The notes: generated by a model from the sequence alone, not told the origin. A DNA stretch of 61,582 bases from Heritagella_A intestinalis (GCA_904418995.1 CAJFQF010000012.1:1-61582); one strand, 5' to 3'; positions 1 to 8,698 are shown, counted from the first letter of the stretch. Numbers and translations: made by a program.

Positions 1-39
1 TCAACTACGCCCCATCCACCATCGCCGGATGAAAACAAC

Positions 40-90
40 AAAAAAAGACGAGTGTTCTTACAGCGTTTCAAATGCTATAAGAACACTCGC
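40..90 (-). terminator. Intrinsic terminator after tRNA-Leu
   Basis: A long inverted repeat (arms about 49-65 and 73-90, built on CGAGTGTTCTTA and its complement) lies just 3' of the tRNA on the minus strand. It is followed on that strand by a run of seven T (complement of the A-run near 41-47). This is a standard rho-independent terminator for a single tRNA gene. Confidence 0.85.
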
Positions 91-92
91 CA

Positions 93-180
93 TGGTGCGA
101 GGGAGGGGACTTGAACCCCTATGAGCGTAGTGCTCACTAGAACCTGAATCTAGCGCGTCTGCCAATTCCGCCACTCTCGC
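93..180 (-). tRNA. tRNA-Leu (anticodon CAG)
   Basis: Read on the minus strand, the sequence begins GCGAGAG and ends with the matching CTCTCGC acceptor strand, an A discriminator and an encoded CCA. The anticodon stem CTAGA/TCTAG encloses the seven-base loop TTCAGGT, giving anticodon CAG (leucine, codon CUG). A long variable arm (GAGCACTACGCTC) marks a class II tRNA, as expected for Leu. The T arm GGGGTTCAAGTCCCC is canonical. It stands alone with its own promoter and terminator. Confidence 0.97.
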
Positions 181-213
181 ATATTTTCCCGCCCTTTTGA
201 AGGGCGCTTCTGT

Positions 214-242
214 ATTATACCATCCTCTTCTTTCCTTGTCAA
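214..242 (-). promoter_or_regulatory. Promoter of tRNA-Leu
   Basis: On the minus strand there is a perfect TTGACA (-35, 237-242) and a perfect TATAAT (-10, 214-219) separated by 17 bases, about 33 bases upstream of the tRNA 5' end. This is a full-consensus housekeeping sigma promoter, typical of stable RNA genes. Confidence 0.9.
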
Positions 243-318
243 CTCTTTTTTTCGATTTTTTTCGCCACGCAAACCCAATGCTTTTTGCCCGATTTCCACC
301 GGCTCGCTGGTTCCTCTT

Positions 319-1065
319 TTACAGCCGACGATACTGCTTTGCTCTCCCCTGCCGGCCAATCTCTTCCGCCAGCCCCAGGTCCCGAAAAATAGAAACGGCG
401 GACCGGGCGCATCGGTCTGAAATCCGGGCAGCCTTTTCCAGGTCTTTTACCGTGAAATTCTCCGGCAGGTTTTCCGGGAACAGGACTTGAAATTCTTCCG
501 GTGCTTCCATCACTTCTTCCCCCAGCAGGGCCAGGGGAATCCGTTCATACCGGGTGGAACCTCTTTTGCCGCCGCTGCCCCAGCCGTCCAGCAGCCGGTA
601 TTCTTCCGCTTCCAGAAGAGGGATACGGAGAGTCAGGTGAGGGTGGGCAAGAAATCCCCGGATAGCATACAGTTCCCGGGAAAGGTCGATGGGGTGGTAT
701 CGTTTCGGGGAGCGTCTCCGGGAAACCACTTCCCCGGTTTCGGGATGTACCCAGCAAACCCATTTGCGCTGCACCACCGGCGCGGCTAACTGTACCCGGC
801 CGCAGGAAAGGAGCACCGGCAGCTTTTTTCGGAGGGAAGAAAAATTCCGGGTTTGGACTTCCAGCATAGAGCCATCCGGCAGGATAGCGTCCACGGCCAT
901 AGAGCCTATTTTCCGCTCATGGAGGGATACTTCCGGTTGATAATACCTTTTCAATACTGCGTGGAGGCTCTTTTCTCCCAACGTGCCGATTCCCTGGCCG
1001 GCTTGACGGTTTTCCAGTACCTGGCGGCAGGCCCAAGCAAACCGGCGCTGTTCTCCCGGGGTCAA
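319..1065 (-). CDS. Conserved hypothetical protein with nuclease-like core and winged-helix-like C-terminus
   Basis: I do not recognise a named family. The start is a TTG overlapping the stop of the upstream HD gene (TTGA), with GGAG a few bases before it; this gives 248 residues. The middle contains a VDAIL, then LEVQ, pattern followed by KKLP, which resembles the D...E-x-Q/K arrangement of PD-(D/E)xK nuclease folds. The last 60 residues (VKDLEKAARISDRCARSAV, then an IFRDLGL stretch) look like a helix-turn-helix. Translational coupling to the HD phosphohydrolase suggests a joint role. Function is unknown; a nuclease role is inference only. Confidence 0.75.
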   Translation of the reverse strand: MTPGEQRRFAWACRQVLENRQAGQGIGTLGEKSLHAVLKRYYQPEVSLHERKIGSMAVDAILPDGSMLEVQTRNFSSLRKKLPVLLSCGRVQLAAPVVQRKWVCWVHPETGEVVSRRRSPKRYHPIDLSRELYAIRGFLAHPHLTLRIPLLEAEEYRLLDGWGSGGKRGSTRYERIPLALLGEEVMEAPEEFQVLFPENLPENFTVKDLEKAARISDRCARSAVSIFRDLGLAEEIGRQGRAKQYRRL

Positions 1066-1628
1066 ATCTCCATCTCCGGCAGAAGGCTGCGCATGGCCAG
1101 GATCGTCCGGGAAATCAGGTCGTCCAAGCTCCACCCCAGCATCTCTGCCCCCTGAGAGATGACTTCCCGGGAACACCCGGCGGCAAACTTCTTATCTTTA
1201 AACTTCTTTTTGACAGATTTCAGCTCCAAATCGGATACGCTCTTGGAAGGGCGCATGAGGGTAACTGCACCGATCAGGCCGGTGAGCTCATCGGTGGCAT
1301 ACAGGATTTTTTCCATGGTGTTTTCCGGCTCCACATCCGTGGTCAGGTTCCAGCCATGGCTCATCATGGCGTGAATGAGCTTGGGGTCCAATCCCCGCTC
1401 CTCCATGATTTCCCGGCCCTTGATGCAGTGCTGCTCCGGATATTGTTCAAAGTCCAGGTCGTGGAGGAGGCCGGCCACCCGCCAGAAGTGCTCCCCCTCC
1501 GGGGCATACTCTTTAGCGAAATAGCCCAGAACGCCCGAAACGATCCGGGCATGGCGCAGATGGAATTCTTCCTGATTATACTCTTGCAGAAGAGCCCAAG
1601 CCTCTTCCATAGTGGGAACCGAATGCAT
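1062..1628 (-). CDS. HD domain phosphohydrolase
   Basis: A 188-residue single-domain HD protein. The metal-binding motif is visible as RH...LLHDLDFEQYPEQH, followed by a second His near MMSHGW and an Asp in ATDELTGL, the usual H...HD...D set of a hydrolase acting on nucleotides or phosphate esters. The ATG at 1628 is chosen because GGAGG lies 8 bases before it. The TGA overlaps the TTG of the next gene by four bases, so the two are probably one transcript. The substrate cannot be told from sequence. Confidence 0.88.
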   Translation of the reverse strand: MHSVPTMEEAWALLQEYNQEEFHLRHARIVSGVLGYFAKEYAPEGEHFWRVAGLLHDLDFEQYPEQHCIKGREIMEERGLDPKLIHAMMSHGWNLTTDVEPENTMEKILYATDELTGLIGAVTLMRPSKSVSDLELKSVKKKFKDKKFAAGCSREVISQGAEMLGWSLDDLISRTILAMRSLLPEMEI

Positions 1629-1880
1629 GATACCAACCTCCAATGGAAAATTGTCCTGGCAAACTGCCGGGAATCCTCTTTATTATACAACGTCTGTGAA
1701 AACTTGCAAGAAATTCCCTGGAAAGGGTGGATTTTCTTCGGTTTTGTTTGACTTTATATGCCGCACGGGGTACAATAGTGATATATCTCCTTTTGTTCGG
1801 AAAACGAAGCTGCCGAAAGCTGGCCGGAAAAAAGACGGAAAAAAGCGGCAGAAGAAAGCACAAGAAAGTTGAGTGGTCAT

Positions 1881-2354
1881 ATGAAATGGCAGGTTCTGGT
1901 TTCCAATCCCCTCATTAACGCAGGCGTCCTCTCCTGGATCACCGCGCAGGTTATCAAACTCATTTACTATTACGGGCGGAACAAACAGGTGCGCATGGAG
2001 CGCCTTACCGGCGCCGGCGGGATGCCCAGCGCCCATTCTGCAGTGGTCTGCTCGGTGACGGTATCGGCCCTGGTGAATTACGGATTCTCTTCCCCGATTT
2101 TTGCCATCGCCTTTATCCTAACGATGATTGTCCTCTATGACGCCACCGGCGTCCGGTGGGAAGCCGGGCTCCATGCCCGTTCCCTGAACCAGCTCATCGA
2201 CCGGATGGAAGAGGAATTGCCGGAAGAGAAAAAAGGCAGCCTGCGGCAGATTGTCCCGGAGCTCAACGAATCCCTGGGCCACCGGCCTTTGGAGGCCCTG
2301 CTGGGCTCTCTGCTGGGTGTAGCGCTGGCTTTGCTGCTCCAGCTGACGTATTGA
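1881..2354 (+). CDS. Divergent PAP2 family membrane protein (DUF212, YuiD-like)
   Basis: A protein of 157 residues with hydrophobic segments near the start (NAGVLSWITAQVIKLI), the middle (FAIAFILTMIVLYDATGVR) and the end (LLGSLLGVALALLLQ). The motif GGMPSAHSA is the diagnostic phosphatase-like loop of the DUF212/divergent PAP2 family, and DATGVRWEAGLHA follows as in Bacillus YuiD. The family sits in the cytoplasmic membrane and is presumed to act on lipid phosphates, without firm biochemistry. The ATG at 1881 is preferred to an upstream TTG; the ribosome binding site is weak. The DUF896 gene follows 21 bases later and may be co-transcribed. Confidence 0.9.
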   Translation: MKWQVLVSNPLINAGVLSWITAQVIKLIYYYGRNKQVRMERLTGAGGMPSAHSAVVCSVTVSALVNYGFSSPIFAIAFILTMIVLYDATGVRWEAGLHARSLNQLIDRMEEELPEEKKGSLRQIVPELNESLGHRPLEALLGSLLGVALALLLQLTY

Positions 2355-2375
2355 ACCACAGGAAAGGAAGAGCCT

Positions 2376-2588
2376 ATGACAGACGAAAAAGTCAAGCGCA
2401 TTAACGAGCTGGCCCGCAAAGCAAAAAATGGCGGGCTCACCCCGGCGGAGGCCGAGGAGCAAAAGCAGCTCCGGGCTGAATATATCGCCGCCTATCGGGA
2501 AAACCTGCGCAGCCAATTGGAAAACACGTATATCATCGGCCCCGACGGGGTCAAGCGCCGGCTGGAGAAAAAGCCGGGAAGCAAATAA
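2376..2588 (+). CDS. DUF896 / UPF0291 small protein (YnzC-like)
   Basis: A 70-residue protein starting TDEKVKRINELARKAK, with GGLTPAEAEEQKQLRAEYI and ending near IIGPDGVKRRLE. This is the recognisable layout of the UPF0291 family: two N-terminal helices and a basic tail. Members are common in Firmicutes; Bacillus YnzC is in the SOS-induced yneA operon, but no LexA-like site is evident here. Function is unknown. GGAAAGGAAGAG precedes the ATG. It is the last gene before a bidirectional hairpin. Confidence 0.92.
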   Translation: MTDEKVKRINELARKAKNGGLTPAEAEEQKQLRAEYIAAYRENLRSQLENTYIIGPDGVKRRLEKKPGSK

Positions 2589-2593
2589 AGGCA

Positions 2594-2641
2594 AAAACGG
2601 CAGGCCGCTTTTCTTCTTTTGAGAAAAACAGTCTGCCGTTT
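2594..2641. terminator. Bidirectional hairpin between convergent genes
   Basis: Arms AAACGGCAG and CTGCCGTTT flank a loop rich in T and A. It lies between the DUF896 gene (+) and the QueG-like gene (-), whose stop codons point at each other, so it can end transcription from both sides. Confidence 0.6.
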
Positions 2642-2652
2642 CCTGTTGGGGC

Positions 2653-3333
2653 TTACTTCCGGCCTTGAGGGCACACCTGCATGCAGATGCCGCATACCGC
2701 GCCCCGGCCAATATGCTGATAGGCCCGCTTCATATGATTGCTGCATTTTGCCGGGTCAAAAAGAAGCTCCCGAGGAAGGCCCGGCTCCCAGGCCCGGCCG
2801 GTGATGGCCCCGGCTGGGCAGGCCTGCACACACCGGCGGCACTCGCCGCAGAGAGAAGCCGGCAGTGTTTCCGGCGCCGTAAAGGGGCAGTCGGTAAAGA
2901 GGGTGCCCAAACGCACCCGTGGGCCCCACTGCCGGTGGAGGAACAGGGAGCTCTTCCCCACCGTTCCCAGGCCCGCCAGGACGGCGGCCTTTTTATGGGA
3001 ATAGCGGCCCTGGTAATTCCAGCCGCCCTGATTGATGCTCTGGGAGGCCGCCACCGTGATATAGCGCCAGCCCTCCTTTTGCAGGAATATCCCGGCTTTT
3101 AAAAGAAGCTGGTCCATGCAGAAGTTCACGCTGCGGTAGTGGTTGAAATAGGTGTGGGTGGGCTCCCCTTGGATTTCGTCCACAATGGCGTCGGAAAGGC
3201 GCAGGACAATGCTCACGGCATAGGGCAGGCCGGGAAATTCCTCCCCAGCGTCCGGGGGCATGGAAAATCCCACATCGCTGGCCCCCTGCTCCAGCAAATA
3301 CGCCTGTAAACGCTCCTGTATGGTATCGTTCAT
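2653..3333 (-). CDS. Epoxyqueuosine reductase QueG-like iron-sulfur protein (short form)
   Basis: A 226-residue protein that carries the C-terminal double-cluster ferredoxin region of QueG-type enzymes: CGECRRCVQACPAGA and CGICMQVCP, preceded by AKCSNHMKRAYQ. The N-terminal half (VVDEIQG, TVAASQSINQGGWNYQG, then KKAAVLAGLGTVGKSSLFLH) matches the cobalamin-binding/DUF1730-type part. QueG reduces epoxyqueuosine to queuosine in tRNA. This protein is shorter than classical QueG (over 300 residues) and stops right after the last cluster, so it may be a paralog of another specificity. A queH gene lies 3 kb away on the other strand. Confidence 0.75.
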   Translation of the reverse strand: MNDTIQERLQAYLLEQGASDVGFSMPPDAGEEFPGLPYAVSIVLRLSDAIVDEIQGEPTHTYFNHYRSVNFCMDQLLLKAGIFLQKEGWRYITVAASQSINQGGWNYQGRYSHKKAAVLAGLGTVGKSSLFLHRQWGPRVRLGTLFTDCPFTAPETLPASLCGECRRCVQACPAGAITGRAWEPGLPRELLFDPAKCSNHMKRAYQHIGRGAVCGICMQVCPQGRK

Positions 3334-3382
3334 ACAATCTCCCTCTCTTCAAACTTATCATTTATAATAGGAGAAGAACCCT

Positions 3383-3739
3383 ATGGAAATCTTACACTGT
3401 ATTCCCAAAGACCTCTATGAGCAAATGAAAGGGGAACCTGCCTTTGGCCGGCTCCTGCTGGAAAAGGCCCCTTTTATCCACTGCTCTTCCATGGAATATT
3501 TTTGGCGGGTATCCCCCCACTTTGACCATGATCCCCAGGAACGGGTGCTCCTGGTCATCGAAACGGACCTGCTGGACGTCCCCGTCAAGTGGGAAGATTT
3601 AGAAGGCTGCGGCCGGGCGTATCCCCATATTTACGGCCTGATTCGACCCGAAGCCATCCGGCAGGTGCTCCCTTACTGCAAGGCCCCGGACGGCAGCTGG
3701 ATCAAGAACGCCGAGCTGGCCCATATCCCCAACGCATAA
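3383..3739 (+). CDS. DUF952 family protein
   Basis: A 118-residue cytosolic protein starting ILHCIPKDLYEQ, with PFIHCSSMEYFWRV, VLLVIETDLL and YPHIYGLI. The paired HC/IHCSS and PHIYG motifs are those of DUF952, a small family whose fold resembles ADP-ribosyltransferase-type domains; the activity is unknown. AGGAGAAG precedes the ATG. It diverges from the QueG-like gene across about 50 bases. No operon partner is evident, since topB starts 50 bases later behind its own ribosome binding site. Confidence 0.85.
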   Translation: MEILHCIPKDLYEQMKGEPAFGRLLLEKAPFIHCSSMEYFWRVSPHFDHDPQERVLLVIETDLLDVPVKWEDLEGCGRAYPHIYGLIRPEAIRQVLPYCKAPDGSWIKNAELAHIPNA

Positions 3740-3789
3740 TGCTACTATGATTATAACAGATTCAACACGGGAAAGGAATGGAAACCCCT

Positions 3790-5955
3790 ATGGGAAAAAT
3801 ACTGGTTTTAGCAGAAAAGCCCTCGGTGGGCCGTGAAATCGCCCGGGTGCTGGGCTGCCGCCAGGGCGGCAACGGCTTTCTGTCTGGGGAAAAGTACATC
3901 GTCACCTGGGCGCTGGGCCATTTGGTAGAGCTGGAGGACCCCGAGCACTACGGCAAGGAATACCAGCAATGGCGGATGGATACCCTGCCCATGCTCCCGA
4001 AAAAAATGGAGCTGAAGGTCATCCCCCAGACCGCCAAGCAGTTTTCCGTGGTGAAGCGCTGCCTCCACGACCCCCAAGTGGATTCCCTGGTTATCGCCAC
4101 CGACGCTGGCCGGGAAGGGGAACTGGTGGCCCGGTGGATTCTGGAAAAGGCGGGATTCCACAAGCCCATTCGCCGGTTGTGGATTTCTTCCCAGACCGAT
4201 AAGGCTATCCGGGAGGGCTTTGCCCATCTCCGGGACGGGAAGGAATATTGGAACCTGTACCAATCCGCCCAGGCCCGGGCGGAAGCGGATTGGCTGGTGG
4301 GCCTCAATGTCACCCGGGCCCTGACCTGCAAGTTCAACGCCCAGCTCTCCGCCGGGCGGGTGCAGACCCCCACCCTGGCCCTGCTGGTGCGCCGGGAAGA
4401 AGAAATCCGGAAATTTGTCCCCCGGGAGTACTGGCAGCTCCGGGCGGACGCCGGCCGGTTTTTTGTAACCTGGCAGGACGAAAAGGGCCAGACCGGCATT
4501 TTCGACAAGGAGAAAGCCGACCAGCTCCTGGAAAAGGTAAAGGGGCAGACGGCCGTGGTGCAGGAAGTCAAGCGGACAAAAAAATCCACCCCGCCCCCTA
4601 TGCTCTACGATTTGACGGAGCTGCAGCGGGACGCCAACCGGCTGTATCAGATGAGCCCTAAACAAACCCTCAACGTCATGCAGAGCCTCTATGAGCGCTA
4701 CAAGGCCCTGACCTATCCCCGGACGGACTCCCGCTATCTGACAGCGGACATTGTACCCACCCTGACAGAGCGGGTGCAGGCGGTGGCCCGGGGGGAATAC
4801 GCTCCCCTGGCCCGGGAAATCCTCCGGGAAAAGCGTTCCATTGCCAAGGCCTGCATTAACGACGCCAAGGTCAGCGACCACCACGCCATTATCCCCACAG
4901 AGGCCCCGGTGGGATTGGAATCCATGAACAACGAGGAGAAGCGCATTTACTGGCTGGTGGTGCGGCGGTTCCTGGCCTGCTTCTTCCCCCACTATGAATA
5001 TGAATCCCTGAAACTGACCCTGACCTGCCAAGGGGAGCGGTTCACCGCCGCCGGCCGGACGGAGCTCCACGCGGGCTGGAAGCGGGTGGAACAGCTCCGG
5101 GACGAGGAAGAGCAGGAGGAGCAGTCATTGCCGCCGGTGGAAAAGGGACAGTCCTTCCCCCTGCGGAACTTCCAGCGCAAAGCCCTGAAAACCCAGCCTC
5201 CGGCCCGGTACACCGAGGCCACCCTCCTCTCCGCTATGGAGAACCCCTCCGCCTACATCACCGACAAAAGGATGAAGGAATATATCGGCGGCGGCCTGGG
5301 TACCCCGGCCACCCGGGCGGACATTATCGAAAAGCTGTTCTCTTCCTTCTATATGGAAAAGCGGGGCAATTCCCTGGTGCCCACCTCCAAGGGCACCCAG
5401 CTCATTTCCCTGGCGCCGGAACAGCTCCGGGAACCCCTGCTCACCGCCCAATGGGAGCAGCGGCTGGAAGCCATCAGCAAGGGCCAGGATACCCGGGGAA
5501 AATTCATCGGGGAGATTCGGGAGTACGCCTCCCAGCTGGTGGAGGATGTGAAGAACAGCGACGCCCAGTACCACCACGACAACCTGACCAACGAGGTCTG
5601 CCCGGAGTGCGGGAAAAAGCTCCTGGCCGTCAAGGGCAAGCACGGCAAAATGCTGGTCTGCCAGGATCGGGAATGCGGCTATCGCCGGACGGTGAGCCGG
5701 GAGACCAACGCCCGCTGCCCCAACTGTCACAAGAAGATGGAGCTTTTTGGCGAGGGGGACAAGAAAATCTTCGTCTGCCGCTGCGGCTACCGGGAAAAGG
5801 AAGAACACTTCCGGGAGCGGAAAAAGGAATCCAAGGGCGGCGCTTCCAAGCAGGACGTGCGCCGGTATTTGGCCAATCAGAACAAGCAGGAGCCGGCCGG
5901 CCAGAGCGCCTTTGCGGCGGCTTTGCAGGCGGCCCTGGAAAAAGGGAAGGACTGA
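3790..5955 (+). CDS. topB: DNA topoisomerase III (type IA)
   Basis: A decatenating type IA topoisomerase of 721 residues. The Toprim domain opens with LAEKPSVGREIARVLG and carries ATDAGREGELVARWI. The central domain has SAQARAEADWLVGLN and GRVQTPTLALLVRREE. The catalytic tyrosine is about residue 309 in LTYPRTDSRYLT, and the IGTPATRA-type motif appears as GLGTPATRADIIEKL. The C-terminus carries two zinc-binding modules (CPECGKK...CQDRECGY and CPNCHKKM...CRCGY). The ATG at 3790 is used because GGAAAGGA is well spaced from it, while the ATG at 3778 abuts it. The length suits a chromosomal topB. Confidence 0.97.
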   Translation: MGKILVLAEKPSVGREIARVLGCRQGGNGFLSGEKYIVTWALGHLVELEDPEHYGKEYQQWRMDTLPMLPKKMELKVIPQTAKQFSVVKRCLHDPQVDSLVIATDAGREGELVARWILEKAGFHKPIRRLWISSQTDKAIREGFAHLRDGKEYWNLYQSAQARAEADWLVGLNVTRALTCKFNAQLSAGRVQTPTLALLVRREEEIRKFVPREYWQLRADAGRFFVTWQDEKGQTGIFDKEKADQLLEKVKGQTAVVQEVKRTKKSTPPPMLYDLTELQRDANRLYQMSPKQTLNVMQSLYERYKALTYPRTDSRYLTADIVPTLTERVQAVARGEYAPLAREILREKRSIAKACINDAKVSDHHAIIPTEAPVGLESMNNEEKRIYWLVVRRFLACFFPHYEYESLKLTLTCQGERFTAAGRTELHAGWKRVEQLRDEEEQEEQSLPPVEKGQSFPLRNFQRKALKTQPPARYTEATLLSAMENPSAYITDKRMKEYIGGGLGTPATRADIIEKLFSSFYMEKRGNSLVPTSKGTQLISLAPEQLREPLLTAQWEQRLEAISKGQDTRGKFIGEIREYASQLVEDVKNSDAQYHHDNLTNEVCPECGKKLLAVKGKHGKMLVCQDRECGYRRTVSRETNARCPNCHKKMELFGEGDKKIFVCRCGYREKEEHFRERKKESKGGASKQDVRRYLANQNKQEPAGQSAFAAALQAALEKGKD

Positions 5956-5976
5956 GCCGGAAGGGGACTGTAGAAA

Positions 5977-6459
5977 ATGGAAACGGAATTTGAAAAGCAG
6001 CAAGCGTTGTTTTGGCAGCAGGTTGGGGAACACGGATGCATGGTGTTGTCCACTTCCCTCCATGACGAAGTGACTTCCCGGATGATGAGTTTCCTTCTCC
6101 TGGAAGGAGAGCTCTGGTTCCAGACAGACAGGCGGTTCCAAAAATACCGGCAGCTCCGGGAGAATCCCCGGGTATCCCTGTGCCGGGACAACATGACCAT
6201 CCAGGGCCTTTGCCGGGAGGTGGGACGCCCCTCTGACAATCCGGCCTTCTGCGAGAAATACCGCCAATTCTTTTCCCGCTCCTACCGCCTTTACACGGGC
6301 CTGAAAGAAGAACGGCTCTTTGCCATTACCCCTGTCAAAGCGCAAAAGTGGATGTATGACGAGGACGGGCAGCCTTATGTGGAGACGCTGGATTTCCGGC
6401 AGAGGGTCTATGGGAAAGAGGCCTATCCCTGCCAGAAATCATCCTGCCCATCGTTCTGA
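5977..6459 (+). CDS. Pyridoxamine 5'-phosphate oxidase family flavin-binding protein
   Basis: A 160-residue split-barrel protein with CMVLSTSLHDEVTSRMMSF, LWFQTDRRFQKYRQLRENPRVSLC and a C-terminal FAITPVKAQKWMYDEDG. This pattern (strand, RMM, then a KYRQLRENP helix) is typical of small FMN-binding members of the PNPOx-like clan, not of true PdxH. Substrate is unknown; members often bind FMN or F420-like cofactors. AAGGGGA precedes the ATG. It follows topB by 21 bases and precedes queH by about 33, so the three may be one transcript. Confidence 0.85.
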   Translation: METEFEKQQALFWQQVGEHGCMVLSTSLHDEVTSRMMSFLLLEGELWFQTDRRFQKYRQLRENPRVSLCRDNMTIQGLCREVGRPSDNPAFCEKYRQFFSRSYRLYTGLKEERLFAITPVKAQKWMYDEDGQPYVETLDFRQRVYGKEAYPCQKSSCPSF

Positions 6460-6492
6460 TGTCTGCATCTGCATTGGAAAGGAGTGCGGCCT

Positions 6493-7134
6493 ATGGCCAT
6501 GAAACGCAATTACCAAAGAGAATTGGATACCATTATTGGAAAGCTGGGCGATAAAAAGCCCCGGCTGCTCCTCCATAGCTGCTGCGCCCCTTGCAGCAGC
6601 TACGTGCTGGAATATCTCTCCCGGTATTTCCGCATTACCGTGCGGTATTTTAACCCCAATATCAGCCCGGCGGAAGAATACGAAAAGCGCCTGGAAGAAC
6701 AGGCCCGGCTTCTCCGGGAAATGCCCATGGAAAACCCGGCGGAGCTCCAGCGGCCCGGCTATGCGCCGGAGGCCTTCTATCAGGCGGTCAAGGGATTGGA
6801 GCACATCCCGGAAGGCGGGGAGCGCTGTTTCGCCTGCTTTGCCCTGCGGCTGGAAGACGCTGCCCGGGCCGCCAAAGAAGGGGGCTTTGACTATTTCACC
6901 ACGACCCTCTCCATCAGCCCCCTGAAAAACGCCCAGAAGCTCAATGAAATCGGAGAAGCCATGGGGGAAAAATACGGCGTCCAGTGGCTGCCCGGGGATT
7001 TCAAAAAGAAAGAAGGCTACAAGCGCTCCATTGCCCTCTCCCGGGAATACGGCCTGTACCGCCAGAATTACTGCGGCTGCGCCTTCTCCAAAAAAGAAGC
7101 CCAGGAGCGTCAGGAACGGGAAAGTGCCGGCTGA
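6493..7134 (+). CDS. queH: Epoxyqueuosine reductase QueH
   Basis: A 213-residue DUF208/QueH enzyme that reduces epoxyqueuosine to queuosine in tRNA, an alternative to cobalamin-dependent QueG. The expected cysteines are all present: HSCCAPCSS near the N-terminus, then GGERCFACFALRLEDAA in the middle and NYCGCAFSKKEA at the end. TTTLSISPLKNAQKLNEIG is also typical. The start is the ATG at 6493, eight bases after AAAGGAG. A bidirectional terminator follows immediately. Confidence 0.95.
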   Translation: MAMKRNYQRELDTIIGKLGDKKPRLLLHSCCAPCSSYVLEYLSRYFRITVRYFNPNISPAEEYEKRLEEQARLLREMPMENPAELQRPGYAPEAFYQAVKGLEHIPEGGERCFACFALRLEDAARAAKEGGFDYFTTTLSISPLKNAQKLNEIGEAMGEKYGVQWLPGDFKKKEGYKRSIALSREYGLYRQNYCGCAFSKKEAQERQERESAG

Positions 7135-7148
7135 TGCAATGAAACCAC

Positions 7149-7188
7149 AAAAATGGACCTGCTGTTTTAACCACAGCAGGTCCATTTT
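7149..7188. terminator. Bidirectional terminator (queH / YcxB-like gene)
   Basis: A near-perfect 15-bp stem (AAAATGGACCTGCTG and its complement) with a 9-base loop, A-rich on the left and T-rich on the right. It therefore works as an intrinsic terminator for the convergent queH (+) and the membrane protein gene (-). Confidence 0.88.
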
Positions 7189-7202
7189 CAATTCCAAAGG
7201 CC

Positions 7203-8555
7203 TTATTTCAAATGGCAGCCTTTTTTGAGATTCTTTTTCAAAATTTCCCGGAGAGCCGCCGCATCCCCAGTGGTAAAGCCAGCCTTTTCGACAATATAGG
7301 CCCGGTCATCCGTATAGTAGAGATAGAAATACTCTTTGGACTCATAGGCCCGCACAATCTGAAGATAGGGGTACAGCACCGGGGACTGCAGTCCGGACAC
7401 CCGGAAGTCCTCCTCCCGGAAGGCATAGTGCGCTTCCCGGGAACGGCCCCGCTGATACACCCGGATCTCCGCCTTGACCATCTTATCCACGGACAGGAAG
7501 GGCTGCACTGCCAGATAGAGTCCCAGGCCCAACAGCACAATCCGCAGAATCCAGTTGGCGTCATCATAACGGATGCCCATCACAAAGCTGACAATACCTA
7601 AGAGAATGAAAATGCTGTTCTGCACGATATTTTTGCGGAAGAAATGGAACTGGCAGAATTTTTTCACCGCGATATCGCTGCAGAAGGTGGTGTTTTCCAA
7701 CAGTGTGGGCGGCATGACGTAATTGGGGTCCATGGCCTTTTCCGCCTGCTTTTTACGGTAGGCCACCAGGTTTTCGGTAAGTTCATTTTTCTTGCGTTCC
7801 TGGGACTTGGTCTTAAAGCGGATAGACAACAGAAAGGCCGCAATAATCAAAACAATGGCTACAATGGGAACAAACATCAGGATGGTCTGCATCATCATTT
7901 CCTGCTGGGTGGGCTTTTCGTAAAATTGCAGGATCTCCACGCTGTCTACCAGGTTTTGGAGAAGGGCCTGCTGCTCCTGGGTGAGCTCCTCATTGCTGTA
8001 CATATCAAAAGACAGGACACAGCCATTGACAATGGTCCCGTAGCAGGTTTCATAGATAGGGTCCTCTTCGGTGCCGCCGGTTAAATCCATGCGGAAAAAG
8101 GGAACCTGGTCATGGTCATAAGCTACGGCCTTGGCCGTAATACCGTTTTCCGCATCCTCAAAGGTATTGGAATCCAGCAGCGCCTGGAACTGTTCCTCCG
8201 TCACATCGTTGAGGTTAAAGTAGTCCCGGCTCTGGTCGTTGTACTGCCTGGAAATCGAAAGATGAAAGGATTGGTCTTCCGGTACCAGCTGCATGGCCAT
8301 CACATTACCGGAGTCGTCTGGCTGGAAGGAATCCAGGGCGTCCAGGCCGTTTTCGCCGTATCCGGCCAACATCCAATCCCCGCTGAGGGGGTCGGTGTCG
8401 GCGGTAAAAACATATACGCCTGCGGGGACTTCCAAACTGATTTCCAAATCTTCCAGCTCCATGCGGGTGGCTTCTGTGGTCACAGCGGCCAGGCAAGTCG
8501 GGATCGCTACGACTATCAAAACCAACGCAAGCAGCCAGGATGTCAATTTTTTCAT
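7203..8555 (-). CDS. Secreted-domain membrane protein with C-terminal YcxB-like domain
   Basis: A 450-residue protein with an N-terminal signal peptide (KKLTSWLLALVLIVVAIPTCLAAV), an acidic extracellular domain of about 230 residues, a transmembrane segment (ILMFVPIVAIVLIIAAFLL), a basic linker, two more membrane helices (SIFILLGIVSFVMG and WILRIVLLGLGLYLAV) and a C-terminal YcxB-like domain (YAFREEDFRVSG...YYTDDRAYIVEKAGF). YcxB-like domains are of unknown function. The ATG at 8555 is preceded by AGGAG. It has a promoter with an inverted repeat over its -35. It stands alone. Confidence 0.8.
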   Translation of the reverse strand: MKKLTSWLLALVLIVVAIPTCLAAVTTEATRMELEDLEISLEVPAGVYVFTADTDPLSGDWMLAGYGENGLDALDSFQPDDSGNVMAMQLVPEDQSFHLSISRQYNDQSRDYFNLNDVTEEQFQALLDSNTFEDAENGITAKAVAYDHDQVPFFRMDLTGGTEEDPIYETCYGTIVNGCVLSFDMYSNEELTQEQQALLQNLVDSVEILQFYEKPTQQEMMMQTILMFVPIVAIVLIIAAFLLSIRFKTKSQERKKNELTENLVAYRKKQAEKAMDPNYVMPPTLLENTTFCSDIAVKKFCQFHFFRKNIVQNSIFILLGIVSFVMGIRYDDANWILRIVLLGLGLYLAVQPFLSVDKMVKAEIRVYQRGRSREAHYAFREEDFRVSGLQSPVLYPYLQIVRAYESKEYFYLYYTDDRAYIVEKAGFTTGDAAALREILKKNLKKGCHLK

Positions 8556-8698
8556 AGAGTACCTGCTCCTGTCTTTTCTGCAAACGGCGCCCCTTTTTGG
8601 AAGCCGCCGGCTGTATTTTTCAGGCAATCCCGCCGGTTTAAACACCATCTTGGCACAGGGCCTTGCCTTCGCCGCTATTTTACAGGCGGCTATAGTCA

